From NCBI GenBank assembly GCA_034521835.1, contig JAXHMA010000003.1, forward strand, positions 248,001-312,000: a stretch of 64,000 nucleotides of DNA, read 5' to 3'. Shown in pieces: positions 40,109-51,900 of the stretch. The position numbers and the translations under genes were made by a program. Below the pieces are notes generated by a model, which was not told the origin of the DNA, ran no database searches, and saw only the letters and a program-made list of their open reading frames with translations. How positions within the stretch are numbered: the first letter of the stretch is position 1; every line of letters starts with the position of its first letter. Source of the stretch: JAMQKA01 sp034521835. Lineage in GTDB: Bacteria > Bacteroidota > Rhodothermia > Balneolales > Balneolaceae.

Positions 40109-41180
40109 ATGGCTTATCTTAAGCTGTATCGCGATAAATTACGCGATAACTATAAATTCTTGGATGACCTCTTCAAAAAGAAGGGGATTAAGTGGGGTAT
40201 AACTACGAAATTACTGTGCGGTCATCTTGCTTTTTCTAAAAGAAGTTACGGATCTGGGGATAAAAGAGCTGCACGACTCCAGGATCAGTAACTTGAAAAA
40301 GATTAAGGAGATAGATCCTGAAACGCTCACTATCTATATTAAACCCCCACCGAAGGATATCATCGAGTCGGTCGTCAAGTATGCCGACGTCAGTTTAAAT
40401 ACCGAGCTCTCTACCCTGCATGCACTTTCTGAGGAGGCCGGCAGGCAGAATAAAACCCATAAGGTGATCGTCATGATTGAGATGGGCGATCTGCGCGAAG
40501 GGGTCGTTCGTGATGATCTGATTAACTTTTATGAGAAGATTTTTAAGCTGCCCAATGTTAAAGTTATTGGTCTGGGTACCAACCTCAACTGCATGCACGG
40601 GGTAATGCCAGATGAAGACAAACTCATACAGCTGGCCCTCTACAAGCAGATAATTGAGCTGCAGTTTGATGAAGATATTCCTCTGGTTTCGGGCGGAACC
40701 ACCGTCACTATACCCCTGGTGCTTAAGAACCGGCTGCCGCAGGGGATTAATCATTTCAGGGTGGGAGAAGCCCTCTTTTTTGGAAAGAACCTGTTCACAG
40801 GCGGTACAATACCCGGCATGCACGAGGGCGTTTTTGAACTCTACACACAGATTATTGAGATCTCCGAAAAGCCTAAAGTTCCCAGTGGGGATCTGGGCGT
40901 GAATCCGCAGGGAGACAAGTTTGAAATTGACCAGGAGGAATACGGCGAAACGGCCTACCGGGCCATCTTGGATATCGGGTACCTGGATATTAATCCAGAG
41001 CACCTGATTAATGTACACGACGATATACGAGTAGCCGACGCCAGTAGTGATATGCTCGTTCTTGACGTTGGCGACAACAGTAACAACTATGAAGTAGGCG
41101 ACTTTATTCGGTTCAGGCTGAAATATATGGGAGCGCTTGGCATTATGAATTCCGACTATATCGACAAGATTGTTGAATGA
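40109..41180 (+). CDS. Alanine/ornithine racemase-like PLP enzyme, one frameshift
   Basis: This is an alanine-racemase-N-fold PLP enzyme of about 357 residues. The PLP lysine is in WGITTKLLCGH (residue ~34). After a break near 40225 the second frame continues LFLKEVTDLGIKELHDSRIS, which matches the DSRxxNL block of ornithine racemase-type proteins. GLGTNLNCMHGVMPDE, PLVSGGTTVTIPLVL and HFRVGEALFFGKN are further conserved parts. Unlike Alr it lacks the usual C-terminal beta domain pattern. It ends with a short beta domain (FIRFRLKYMGALGIMNS). Racemisation of ornithine or another amino acid is likely, in line with rocD nearby. Its stop overlaps the M23 peptidase start by four bases. Confidence 0.8.
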
Positions 41181-41758
41181 GCCGCAGCCTTCCATTTGAT
41201 CCCACAGAATACAAATTTGCACCGATCATTAAGTACGACGGAGAGTGGCGGGTATTTGATTTTACCAAGGGATATGACCCCGGGAAAATCCGTGAGATAA
41301 CGTGGGGAATTGGTCGTTACGACGAAAAACGTCTCGGAATGTACGTGGCCCCGCACTATAAGAATAGCCGAAATATCCACATCGGCATTGATTTCTGGAC
41401 GCCCGCCGAAGAGCCGGTCTATGTTTTTTATGATGGAGAAGTGGCCTATTTCCGTGATAATTCCCGCGAGGGAGATTACGGTCCCACCATCATCACTAAA
41501 CATCATCTCAATGGTACCTCGCTGTTTGCCTTGCATGGTCATCTCTCCCGGGAATCTCTGGCAGGATTAGAAGAAGGTCAGCCGGTAAAAAAAGGACAGC
41601 AGATCGCTATGGTAGGTACTAAAGATGAAAATGGAGGATGGGAGCCTCACCTGCATTTTCAACTCTCGGTGGAAGATCCCGGACAGGCCGATATGCCGGG
41701 CGTAGTAGCCCGGAAAATCGCCAAACAGCACTTGAAAAATACCCTGATCCGCGTTTGA
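41177..41758 (+). CDS. M23-family metallopeptidase domain protein
   Basis: This 193-residue protein is intact, and its start overlaps the racemase stop (ATGA). The zinc ligands of the LytM/M23 type are visible: HIGIDFWTPAEEPVYVFYDG (H and D), LFALHGHLSRESL (the HxH pair) and EPHLHFQLSVED. There is no signal peptide, which is unusual for a cell-wall hydrolase. It may act in the cytoplasm or be exported another way. The combination with racemase and amidohydrolase genes suggests processing of cell-wall peptides or related D-amino-acid compounds. Confidence 0.85.
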   Translation: MSRSLPFDPTEYKFAPIIKYDGEWRVFDFTKGYDPGKIREITWGIGRYDEKRLGMYVAPHYKNSRNIHIGIDFWTPAEEPVYVFYDGEVAYFRDNSREGDYGPTIITKHHLNGTSLFALHGHLSRESLAGLEEGQPVKKGQQIAMVGTKDENGGWEPHLHFQLSVEDPGQADMPGVVARKIAKQHLKNTLIRV

Positions 41759-41989
41759 TTGTAGGTAACATTTATTAGGTTTGATCCCTATGTAAATTCT
41801 GCTATAATAGACACGGACGCTGGCCGGGGGGGCAGTAATTTTTCCGGGCAGGCTTTTTTTGTAAAGAAAGTAGACATCCTTTCATAGAGCAGACACCCAG
41901 TTTACAAAATACGATTCAGGACTATGATGTTGCTTGGTCTGACCAGACAGCACGCTAACAGTTCAATTTAAGTTGTTCAAGGAATTTTG

Positions 41990-43150
41990 ATGACGCCAGT
42001 TGACGATAAGATTGTACAACAAAGTAAACAGCTCCGGCATGAGCTGCATCAAATAGCAGAGCTCTCCGGCAAGGAGCATAAGACTGCTGACCGAATTAAG
42101 GAGATGCTCCGTTCTTGCTCACCGGATGAGATCATAGATGGGGTTGGCGGCAATGGCATTATTGCAATCTTTAAGGGCAAAGAGGAGGGGCCTTCAGTGG
42201 TTATACGCTCTGAACTGGATGCTCTCCCTATTCCGGAAGAAAATGAGCTGGAATATGGTTCAAAAACGGAGGGTGTTGCCCACAAATGTGGGCATGATGG
42301 ACACATGGCTATTGTAGCGGGGATTGCCGCTTTCCTGAGAGAGAATAGGCCGAGCAAAGGAGATGTTTACCTGTTATTTCAACCAGCAGAGGAGACCGGG
42401 CAGGGCGCGGCGAAAATCCTGGATGATGAGCGTTTTAAGCAGATTGAGCCGGATTACATGTTCGCTCTTCATAATCTGCCGGGATACCCCAAGCATCAGA
42501 TATTACTGCGTGACGGCGTTTTTGCTGCCGCTTCCCGTGGGTTTGAGGTAGAACTGAAAGGAGAAACCTCCCACGCCGCTCACCCGGAAAATGGGCAAAG
42601 TCCGGCGTTGGCACTGGCCAGCTTGATACAGAATTTTTCCGCCTTCCCGCAGTTTTATTCCACATTGGATGAAGCTGCAAAGGTAACCGTAATTCATTCC
42701 AAGCTGGGAGAGGTAGCTTTCGGCACATCTCCGGGATACGCGGAATTTCGGGCTACTATCCGCACCTACCGGAATAAATTGATGAAACAGCTCTGTGAGC
42801 GTGCAGAACGGCTTGTCAAGGATACTGCGGAGATGCACCAGCTTACATCAACCGCGCGGTGGACCGAACTATTTGAGGCCACGAAAAGTGATGAATCCTG
42901 CAACAGAATTATTGAAAAGGCGGCATCCGTAAATGGATTGGAATCGTTCCGCAAAGAGACTCCTTTTGCGTGGTCGGAAGATTTCGGGCGATTTACATCC
43001 CAGCACAAAGGAGCTATTTTTGGTCTAGGAGCGGGAGAGCAGCACCCGCAACTTCACTCTTCGATGTATGATTTTCCCGACGATCTTATTCCCACAGGCA
43101 TCTCCATGTTCGTGGAGATCATAAAACAGATTACAGGAGTTAACCACTAA
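41990..43150 (+). CDS. M20D-family amidohydrolase
   Basis: This 386-residue zinc amidohydrolase is intact, of the family that includes N-acyl-amino-acid hydrolases, IAA-amino-acid hydrolases and N-acetyl-diaminopimelate deacetylases. It starts with the classic RHELHQIAELSGKEHKTA. Conserved blocks are VVIRSELDALPIPEEN, HKCGHDGHMAIVAGIA (metal ligands), YLLFQPAEETGQGAAKIL (catalytic Glu), FALHNLPGYP and the dimerisation part GFEVELKGETSHAAHPENG. FGLGAGEQHPQLHSSMYDFP has the last His ligand. ATG 41990 is chosen instead of the TTG at 41987. It probably frees amino acids from N-acyl or peptide conjugates. It lies 12 bp before alr. Confidence 0.88.
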   Translation: MTPVDDKIVQQSKQLRHELHQIAELSGKEHKTADRIKEMLRSCSPDEIIDGVGGNGIIAIFKGKEEGPSVVIRSELDALPIPEENELEYGSKTEGVAHKCGHDGHMAIVAGIAAFLRENRPSKGDVYLLFQPAEETGQGAAKILDDERFKQIEPDYMFALHNLPGYPKHQILLRDGVFAAASRGFEVELKGETSHAAHPENGQSPALALASLIQNFSAFPQFYSTLDEAAKVTVIHSKLGEVAFGTSPGYAEFRATIRTYRNKLMKQLCERAERLVKDTAEMHQLTSTARWTELFEATKSDESCNRIIEKAASVNGLESFRKETPFAWSEDFGRFTSQHKGAIFGLGAGEQHPQLHSSMYDFPDDLIPTGISMFVEIIKQITGVNH

Positions 43151-43161
43151 TATTGTGAACA

Positions 43162-44493
43162 ATGCATGACAAGCTAGCACCTTCGTATTTAGAACTGAGT
43201 AAAAGTGCCTTCCAAAAAAACATCTCTTTTTTCGAAGATTTGATTGGGCCCGACACTATTTTTTGTTCTGTTATAAAAGGCAATGCTTACGGTCATGGAA
43301 TCGATTTTTTTGTGCCGATGGCAGAGGCGTGTGGAATCCGTTATTTCGCCGTATTCAGTGCTGATGAAGCTGAGAAGGCGTACCAGGCGGCCAACAAAGG
43401 TTCTCACATCATGATTATGGGCATGATCGACAATGAGTCTATTTCTTGGGCTATTAAGCGGGATATCTCCTTTTTTGTATTTGAGCGGAATCGCCTGAAA
43501 GCCGCTGTAGAGGCAGCGAAAGAACTAGGACAACCCGCACGCATACACCTCCACCTGGAGACGGGTATGAACCGCTTGGGCCTTGAGGAGCATAAATTAA
43601 ATGAGGTTGCCAGCTTCCTGAACAGGGAGTCAGAGCATGTTATTATCGAGGGACTGTGCACGCATTACGCCGGGGCGGAATCGGTTAGCAATCATGTGCG
43701 GGTATCCGAGCAGATTCAGCGGTTTGAGGAACTCTACGAACTGCTGGAGGAGATGGGAATAAAGGGCAAACTTAAACACACTGCAGGTTCGGCCGCTGTA
43801 CTTAATTATCCTGAAACACGTATGGATATGGTGCGTGTGGGTATCTCCCAATACGGTTTTTGGCCTAACAGGGAAACGTATATGAACTATCTTAAGAGAA
43901 ATCATACCGATCAGGAAAAACCGTTTGAAGATCCCCTGGAAAGAGTGCTGAGCTGGAAAAGTAAAGTGATGAGCATCAAACATGTGGAGGCCGGTGAATT
44001 TGTAGGGTACGGCAATGTGTATCTGACCAGTCGTGACCAAACCATCGCCTCGGTACCCATCGGATATTCGCACGGCTTTGGCCGGAATCTGACGAATGTA
44101 GGCATCGTGCTGATCAACGGGGAACGCGCGCCGGTGGCCGGTTTGGTGAATATGAACCTGCTGACGATTGATGTAACAGATATTCCCAATGTGAAAAAGG
44201 GAGACGAGGTGGTCATCATCGGGCATCAACAGGAGCAGGAGATGACCGTGGCCTCTTTCAGTGAGATGACCAACAATATGAATTATGAAGTGCTGGTACG
44301 CCTGCCTGCCAACCTGCCGCGTTCCGTTGTTGAGATAGCGAAATCGGCATTCAAAGTTTTCTCACCAGAACAAGTCCTGACAGCCAGAGCTCTCTTTGTT
44401 TATACTGTACTTGATAGTAGTAATTTCTGCGCTGCAGCAGGTAATGCTCGAACGGGAAAAATTCAGATTGAAACCGGTTTTGATCGAACGTAA
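43162..44493 (+). CDS. alr: Alanine racemase, probable extended 3' end
   Basis: This type III PLP-fold enzyme makes D-alanine for peptidoglycan. The PLP lysine is in CSVIKGNAYGHG (about residue 39). RIHLHLETGMNRLGLEEH, HTAGSAAVLNYPETRMDMVR, VGISQYGFWPN, EFVGYGNVYL and VPIGYSHGFGRNL are standard Alr blocks. The C-terminal beta domain ends NNMNYEVLVRLPANLPRSVVE, where Alr normally stops. Here the frame runs on for ~50 residues to 44493, across the 3' end of the convergent GWxTD gene. A one-base indel would give a stop near 44333 (TGA), so the tail is probably an artefact. Confidence 0.9.
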   Translation: MHDKLAPSYLELSKSAFQKNISFFEDLIGPDTIFCSVIKGNAYGHGIDFFVPMAEACGIRYFAVFSADEAEKAYQAANKGSHIMIMGMIDNESISWAIKRDISFFVFERNRLKAAVEAAKELGQPARIHLHLETGMNRLGLEEHKLNEVASFLNRESEHVIIEGLCTHYAGAESVSNHVRVSEQIQRFEELYELLEEMGIKGKLKHTAGSAAVLNYPETRMDMVRVGISQYGFWPNRETYMNYLKRNHTDQEKPFEDPLERVLSWKSKVMSIKHVEAGEFVGYGNVYLTSRDQTIASVPIGYSHGFGRNLTNVGIVLINGERAPVAGLVNMNLLTIDVTDIPNVKKGDEVVIIGHQQEQEMTVASFSEMTNNMNYEVLVRLPANLPRSVVEIAKSAFKVFSPEQVLTARALFVYTVLDSSNFCAAAGNARTGKIQIETGFDRT

Positions 44494-45763
44494 AGTTATA
44501 ATCCTGGTTATTCCTGTTGTAGGAGTAGGACCACATGAGAGAATCGTGGACCTGCTGCGTGCTGAGCGGTGCCCCAAGTAAGATATACATCATTCCGCGG
44601 TCGGTTTTCCAACCCTCTTTGAAATTTGAGAACAGTTTGTTGGCCTGTTCCACACGCTCGTAGTACAGCGATATGACCGATTTGGCATCACTTTTATTCC
44701 CTATGTTTTTCAGCCAGAAACGATCAACGGAACGCTTCAGAGAGTCCGGGTCATCAATCTCCATGAGCTCCCTATACTCGTTATCCGACATTAAGTATAC
44801 AAGGGGACGAGCAGAGCTGCCTGGGGTGATTTTATTGTGGGATAGTTTGTGCTTTTGATTCCAAAATCCCTGGCTTTAAAAAGAACCCGTTCCTCGTCGT
44901 TACTTTCTACCGAGAACCGGTAATTGCCCCTCCGAAGTATCGGAAAGGTTAGTTCAACCGTAACATTGCCCTGTTGAGTTAATACGCGGCGGGTGGTTTG
45001 GATGACGGTCTCCTCGTTGTAATCGATCCCCTTGTATGAGATATTAGATGGGCTATAGGGATTGGCGTGCATATCACGGGCAGCGGTGGTGTCAGACTCG
45101 AATCTCAGCAGGCTGATGTTGAGGATGAGATTATCTTTTTTGGTTGTGAACCTGGAACAGGAATTTGAGAGAATCAATTTTGCCGGCTACATCGTACGTA
45201 GGAATTGGTATCCAGCTGCCCCGCTGTCCGTCATCAACCTGTTTCCCGAATAATTGAATGTTGGTGAAAAAAGATTGTTCTGCATTGGGATTTAGCACAT
45301 GAGCACGATCGCGACGCGTAGTTTTACGCCCCGTATTTTGATCCACCAGCGAAAAAATGATCTCATAATGGCCAGGTTCCACTTTATAAATTTCGTTAAA
45401 AGTAAACACATCCTGGCTCGTGGCTATATTGGGTGAATCAACAACTTGATCATAGGAAAAGCGGGTGGATTTGACCATTGAGTCGCTGTCAATAGACCTG
45501 ATCTGCAGTTCAATAGCGAGGTTGGCTTTCCTTTTTTCTTTAAACCGCTTGAAGAAGAGACTTCCATACACCACGTTGGCTGTTATTTGCAGGTTGGATT
45601 CCTGGTCCTCATTCCAGGTATTTAGTGCGGTAAGTTGTACTTCAGGATATCCCAGCCGGAAATTATAGTCTGCTCCCCGTTCAACGTCCGGATTAAAAGA
45701 CCGGGCGCAGCTTATCATCAGTGCTGCTGTAGCAATAAGTATGAGAGGCTTTAGAGCGTTCAT
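44351..45763 (-). CDS. GWxTD-domain lipoprotein 1, frameshifted
   Basis: The first of three paralogues in this window, about 470 residues when repaired. ATG 45761-45763 gives a lipoprotein signal peptide ending LMISCARS. The N-terminal half is a repeated beta-sandwich-like region (YPEVQLTALNTWNEDQESN, then NVVYGSLFFKRFKEK). Frames change near 45160 and near 44800. The C-terminal part has the defining block FSNFKEGWKTDRGMMYILLG, preceded by FWLKNIGNKSDAKSVISLYY and followed by LWLSGLVLVRKL. The GWxTD domain family is typical of Bacteroidota-like and related phyla and has no firm function. It is convergent with alr and overlaps its tail. Confidence 0.82.
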
Positions 45764-46071
45764 AGCGGCCGGTTCATCCTTCAACTTAAGCTAAATAATA
45801 TTTGCCGGGTGGTCTGTGTTCTAATATAACTGTTGCTGTAAACCTAAATACTGTGAGATCGGGATGATGGACAATAAAGATTGAATTCGAAAAAAAGTAT
45901 TACAGCAGTTTAGATTATACACCAAGTTAAACTGCATGTACGTTTAACGTAATAATTTGTGTCAAAATTTTCTGAAATACTTGCTGAAGAGGCCGATTTT
46001 ATAGACAAAATATTTCTCCGGTAAAGCAATGCTATGGAAGCAGACATGAGTTTGTTGAGTATTGGACACAA
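45764..46071. other. Intergenic region upstream of GWxTD gene 1
   Basis: No gene is seen. It should contain the minus-strand promoter of the GWxTD lipoprotein and ends at the terminator of the SusCD operon. Confidence 0.5.
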
Positions 46072-46105
46072 TAAAAAAGGCCGCCTCAACTGAATGAAGC
46101 GGCCT
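46072..46105 (-). terminator. Rho-independent terminator of the second SusCD operon
   Basis: AGGCCGC (46078-46084) and GCGGCCT (46099-46105) form the stem. On the minus strand it is followed by a T-run (the AAAAAA at 46073-46078 on the + strand). It lies 36 bases after the last gene of the operon. Confidence 0.85.
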
Positions 46106-46140
46106 CGAAATCTAAGCAGTTCAGCTGCTTTAATTTATTT

Positions 46141-47189
46141 TTACTGCTTGGTCAGCGTAAAGGTTATTGGATTTGAAGGAGCACAGTCACCTAAAACATC
46201 CTCAGCAATGGTAAGACCAAACTGATTATCATTGTTAGGATCCCAATTACTTTCCAGGGAAACTTCTGCAGGTGCACCCAGAACGATACCCGCTGAAACA
46301 TTTTGGCATGTGAGGCCTGTCCCAGCTTGGTTGGTAACCGTTGTGTAATAGTCCCCGGTAGCGGGGTTTTGGGTGAAGGCTACTCGAATAGAGTCGATCT
46401 CAGTTCCAAATCCGCCACCATCAAAATAGCCACCAGCATCCGTTTTGAAGACTCGGCCATTCAGGGTGTTGCTTGGGTCGATTTTGAGTTCAACTGTTGT
46501 GGTTGCATCAGGGCCGAAGAGGTAACCATCTCCAAGTCCTACAGTTCCACTAGTAGTTGCAGCATCCTGCTCAAGCTGATAGGTACCTACGAACTGATCT
46601 TGTGGTACCTCAAGAGACATCGTGATGTTTTGGGCAAACGGAGAATTATAAAATGCTCCACCGGTAATATTCAGACCACTATTATCGGGCCCAAACTTTT
46701 GCCGGTGCTGGTAGTTATCTGCCAACGAAGTGTAAATGCGGCATTAATACCAACATCGGAAGGATCGATACCCAATTCGTCCATTAGCTCCTGAGATGTA
46801 AAGGTAGTTGAAACCCTGGGAAGTCCAGATTCTTCATTGGTAGTAAAGTCACTACTCTCGAATGTCCGGAATACAGCCCCAGAATCGGCAGGAATATCAC
46901 CAACCGCCTCAGCGGCATTGTCGCTGTAGCCTACATAGAAGCTCAGAGTTTCAACCTGGGCCCCATCTTGGGCATCATCAAACTCAAGAGTCACGGAGTA
47001 CTCTTGACTACCAAGTTCTACGACGTTCCAAACACCACCCTGTGATTGTACCACACGGGCAAATGCGCCGGTATTTTCAGGCTCGGTCATTTTTTCAAAG
47101 TCGACCGGAAACTTCTCGGAGTTTACCTCACAGGCCACTCCTACTAGAAAGAGGAGTGCTGCGTACATTGTATATTTGAAATATTTCAT
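46141..47189 (-). CDS. Lipoprotein of the second SusCD operon, one frameshift
   Basis: About 348 residues when repaired. The signal peptide has a lipobox at LVGVAC (Cys 20). The rest is beta-rich and Asn/Asp/Gly-rich. Readable stretches are GVWNVVELGSQEYSVTLEF, FTLRWQITTSTGKS and, after a break near 46690, LADNYQHRQKFGPDNSGLN. The end is NPITFTLTKQ. I recognise no known domain with confidence. It resembles the small SusE/SusF-like or DUF-type surface lipoproteins often found third in SusCD operons. It is the last gene before the terminator. It probably helps bind the operon's substrate at the surface. Confidence 0.75.
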
Positions 47190-47216
47190 AATAGACTATC
47201 TGTTTGAAAATTCGTT

Positions 47217-48945
47217 TTAGAAATTACCAAAGCCAGGATCAGCAGTAAACCAGAAGGGTCCGTTTGCAATATCTCTCGGGGTGGCGTTGGAATTACGCTC
47301 AACAAATGCTGCCGGATAAGTTATGGAATTGTAAAATTGACCCGGGCTAGCTGATATGTTCGGCTGCAAGTTCCAGTAAGGATCCTCCTGGGCAGGTGCC
47401 ACACGGCGGTAGAGGTTATAAGATTCTACCCCGTTACCAAACAGGGCCAGGTAGAATTCTTTGGCAAGAATACTCTCCCGAATTATCCGCAGTTTCTCCG
47501 TCCCAGCGACTTTCTACCTCATTGATATAGGCTTCTACGTCTGGATCGTCTACCTCGTCTCCGGAAATGGTAATTTCCATATCCGCGGTAGTGTCAGCTG
47601 CAGCTACCTGAACAGCGGGCGCGCCCAACGCGCTAACGGTATACATGGAATTTTCGATACCTTCCAGAAGAGCGGTTTCTGCTGCATCTGGATTGTTGTT
47701 GATGGTCAACTGAACTTCAGCTTCAAGGAAATCAGTGAAGAAGGCCATCCACATCGGCTGGATTCCAGCTCCCTGAAGTCCTTGTGTTTCAGCAACACCC
47801 TCTGCCTGGTCGGCATCAAAACGTCCGCCCGCAGGATACGGCCCGTAGGTTGTACGCAGCAGGTTGTCCGGGGGAATACCATCGTCATTACCGTGGTCGC
47901 GGCCCCAGTAGCCAACGTCATTCCAGTCTTCACAGAATGGATCGTTCAAGCCTTCTCCACTACCGTCAATACCCTGGTAGTGCGTTGGGGGATTATTATT
48001 GATGCAGTCCTGCTCGTTTACATCATCAGTAGGAGAATTGACCTGTCGGTAGAAGTAGTACCGAATACGGGGATCCGGGTTATTCTTGTCTTGCCACAAC
48101 TCGTTCATGTAGTAGTTGGCCATGTACGTTTCGGCACCCGTCAGGTAGTTGTCGGTGAAAGCCGGATGACGCGTATCAGGGTTGTTGGTATTGGTGCCAT
48201 ACTGAAAGTAGAATGATTCAGCAGGTTCGTCAATAACGTCACCACTGAGAAGAGCGTTGACTCGATCACTGTAGCTGCTTGCACCAGCAGGGAGTACGGG
48301 ATCACCGATATTCCGCTGCTGTACCAGAGCCTTCAGTTCAAGCGTGTTGGCCAGTGTAATCCAGCTGTCCTGGTCGCCACCATAGAACAGATCGCTGCCA
48401 GGGGCAGCAAGTGGATCCTGCTGCAGCACGGTTCGTGCGGTGTCAAGCTCTGCGAAGGCAGCAGCATAAACAGCACGTCCTTCATCGATAGCAGGGTTAA
48501 AGTTATCTGAACTCAACGCTTCGCTATACGGAACCTCCCCAAACCTGTCTACCAAGTTGATGAGAACATATGCTTTTAGAACACGTGCAATTCCTTCATG
48601 CGTGTAGAGCTCCCGCTCCTGAGCAAGTGGAAGTAACGTTTGCACGTCAATAAGGATATCTGAGTAAGCATCTTCCCATTCATCATCGAAATCTTGGCCT
48701 TGGTACGCACTCGGATAGGTTCCGGCAAAAATGTGCGTCATGCGTGTCAGATCTGATGCTTCGTCTTGAATGTTGTTAAAAAAATCGGCCGTACCTGTCT
48801 GAATATTATTCAGCAGGAAGTCCGGACTAGCATTTTCCGGGTTCGGCGCATTCGGATTGTCAAGTAGGTCATCACTGACCACCTCGCATTGCATCATAAA
48901 CGCAGCGAGTACTAATACAAGAAATGCATTAAGTATATACTTCAT
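47217..48945 (-). CDS. SusD-like lipoprotein (SusD/RagB, second type), one frameshift
   Basis: This is a surface nutrient-binding lipoprotein of about 575 residues. The signal peptide ends FMMQCEVVSDDLLDNPNAP, where the NPNAP motif after the lipid Cys is typical of the SusD-like-2 group. Helical segments include YTHEGIARVLKAYVLINLVD, FGEVPYSEAL and DSWITLANTLELKALVQQ. The frame breaks near 47470 after SRWDGETADNSGE. The next frame gives EFYLALFGNGVESYNLYRRV and DPYWNLQPNISASPGQFYNS to the stop at 47217. It lies 33 bp downstream of SusC and 27 bp upstream of the lipoprotein gene. Confidence 0.88.
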
Positions 48946-48978
48946 AATAGAGTATGTTTTTCAAATTCGTGATGGTGA

Positions 48979-51900
48979 TTAAAACTGAACCTGGATGCTT
49001 CCACCATATCGGGTTGCACTTGGTCCGGCAAGGTAGTCGAACCCTAATCCGTTGTCCGCTCCGGTACTCGTTACGTTGGGATCAAAGTTGGTACCTTCTG
49101 GCATGTTAGGTGTGAAATACCAGAGGTTGAATCCGGAAACACTTACTGAGATACCTTGCAGCGGCGTTCTACTTACGATTGAAGCCGGCAGGTTGTAGCT
49201 CAGTGTCACTTCGCTCAAACGGATGTTGGTAGCATCGTACATGGATACTTCATCAGGACCAAAACCGATGTTGGAGAAGAAAGCCTGGGTAGCTGAGATC
49301 TGGGTGTTGTTTTCAATAGTATTAACTACTTCACCCTGATCATTGGTAATCTGTCGATATCCGGGCAGAATTACCGGCATCTGACGGTCGAAGCCAGTGT
49401 CGGTTGTGATACCACGTGCCAGCAATGAGGCAATCGTTGTACTGTAAATATCTCCACCGTGCTGGTAATCTACCTGCGTGGTTAGGGAGAAGTTTTTGAA
49501 GTTAAACGTATTGATTGATGACAGGGTATAATCCGGATTTGGATCACCGATAATTTCGATCTCATCTGAAGTGATATAATCACCATTTTCGTTAACCAGT
49601 CGTCGCCCTTGCTCGTCTCGGGCAATGGCTGTTCCCTTAATTACGTTCAGCGGTTCACCTTCAATGGCAAAGTTACCTAGGTCGGTAAAGCCGGCAACCG
49701 CAATTTCGCTGAGGTCCTGCCCGAGGTCAATCACTTCACTTTCGTAAGCGAAGAAGTTCCAGCGGGTGTTCCAGGTAAATTCACCTGCTACCGGAGAACC
49801 GTCCAGTGAAACCTCGATTCCCTGGTTTTGGATTTCTCCAATATTTACCAGCGTGTTTGTGTAGCCGGTAGCCGGGTCGAGATCGGCACTGGTAATAAGA
49901 TCTTCGGTAGTACGGTGGTAGGCCGTTACTTCAAGACCGACCTGGTTGTTAAAGAAACGTGATTCAATACCTACTTCGTACTCCAGTAGTCGCTCTGCCT
50001 TAAGATCTGGATTCCCCAGTGTGTTGCTGACAGCGTTGGTTGTAATAACCCCGCCGCTGAGGAAATCACGAGCATTTACAGAAAGTGAGCTACGCGTGTT
50101 ATATGGACTTGGAGCACCAGCAGAAGTCCCTACCCCACCACGAATTTTCATGTAGCTAAGTACATCGCCGCCAATTTGGAAAGCATCCGTTGGGATGAAA
50201 GAAATACTGGCAGACGGATAGAAAATACTGCGGTTATCAGGTTCCAGGGTAGAGAACCAGTCGTTACGACCGCTAAGACTCAAGTAAACCCAGTCGTTAT
50301 AGCCAATAGTTCCGTCAAAAAATACACCGGCTGTTTCTTCGCGCTCCTGATACTGGAACTGTGCTCCGCTAAGTCCGTTTGTTGCAGAAGGGCTGGTGAA
50401 ATTTGGATGCTCAAACAGATCAAAGATAATCTGGTTGGTACTTCCTATACCGTCGGTTTCATACTTGCTTAGTACAAACTGAGCGCCTACAGTACCTTCG
50501 ACTGTGATCTCCTGGGTAGGTTGTGTACTTAAGTTGAAGTACACGTTGTGATCCCAGATTTCACTCTTAATGCTGCGGGTGTGCATGTAACCACCGGTCA
50601 AGTCGGGGTTATTGACACCGCCGGCATTACGCAAGTACGCCTGGCTTTCTGAATAGGTATCAAGACCCAGTTTGTAGGTAATACTCAGTTCATCAATAAT
50701 GTCGTAAATCACCTCGGTTTTACCGTACAGGCGATCAACATTATCGGTACGTTTGATATTGTTCAGGGTCCAGTATGGATTCTGAATGTCGTTACCGCTT
50801 CGGTAGTAAACACTGCTGTTGTCTACCGGGTTTTCCCATGGCAGGCCATTCAGGTCAATACTTCGCGGGGTATAAAACACATCGCCAAAAATAGAACCAC
50901 CGCCCCTGGTGTCGGCACTACTACCGTAACTGGCAGCGATCGGCGGAGTATCCATATCGGTAAGAGCAACGTTCGCCGTGGTACGGAACGTCAGATTTTC
51001 AAGCGGCTTGAAGTTGGCTCCGAGGCTAACATTGTTTTTGATCAGGCTGTTTCCCGGGTAAACCCTTCTTCATCGGCATGGCCGACGCTGAGGTTAAGAT
51101 TCACATCTTCTGTTCCACCGGAAATATTAATGTTAGAGTTGCTTACCAGTCCTTTGCGGAAAAAAGGTCCTACGTTGTTGTAGGGCTTGTAAGCAAAGGA
51201 CTCTCCCTGGTATTCGGGAAATGCCGCTAGCAGCGCAGGATCACTAAACTGAGAGTACGGATGCGGGAACGCGGCGTAGCAGTTCGCTCCGCAATCTTCA
51301 TCAACTAGTTCTCCCTGGGGATTCATATATCCCCTGAAAGAGCTAATGTCCTCAAGTTTCTCGCTCTGGAAGTGAGGCCCCCAGTTACTGAAGAAATATC
51401 CGAAGTTCTGGTGGAAACCGCCGCCATACTGATCTTGGTAATCAGCAGGGAGGCAATTTCGTTCGCGAATACGGATTGATTCAGGGTAATGTCGAATCCG
51501 GCTTCCCGATCTTCTCCGAAAGAACCACTTTTGGTGGTAATAAGAACAACACCGTTACGTCCCTGCTCACCATACATGGTAGTAGCAGCAAGACCTTTCA
51601 GTACGTTGACGTTCTGAATGTTGTTGGGATCCAGGTCGAGAAAACGGCTGGATGTTGATAGGGCTCCACCTTCAAAGAAGTTTTCACCACCAGTGTTGGC
51701 ATCAGTATTAACACCGAACACCGTCTACACAATAAACAGGGGCTGGTTACTCCAGAAATTGTTGAGTAGCCTCGGATGACAAAGTCTGTAGCCGTACCGG
51801 AAACGCCACTCGTTTGAGTAATATTAACCCCGGGTACTTTCCCTTTCATTATTCGGGAAATATCAGACTGCGCCTGATTTTCGAGGGCATCACTTTCAAT

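Noticed and set aside
41821..41865. Possible terminator (GC-rich stretch followed by seven T)
   Set aside because: The two arms do not form a convincing stem without several bulges.
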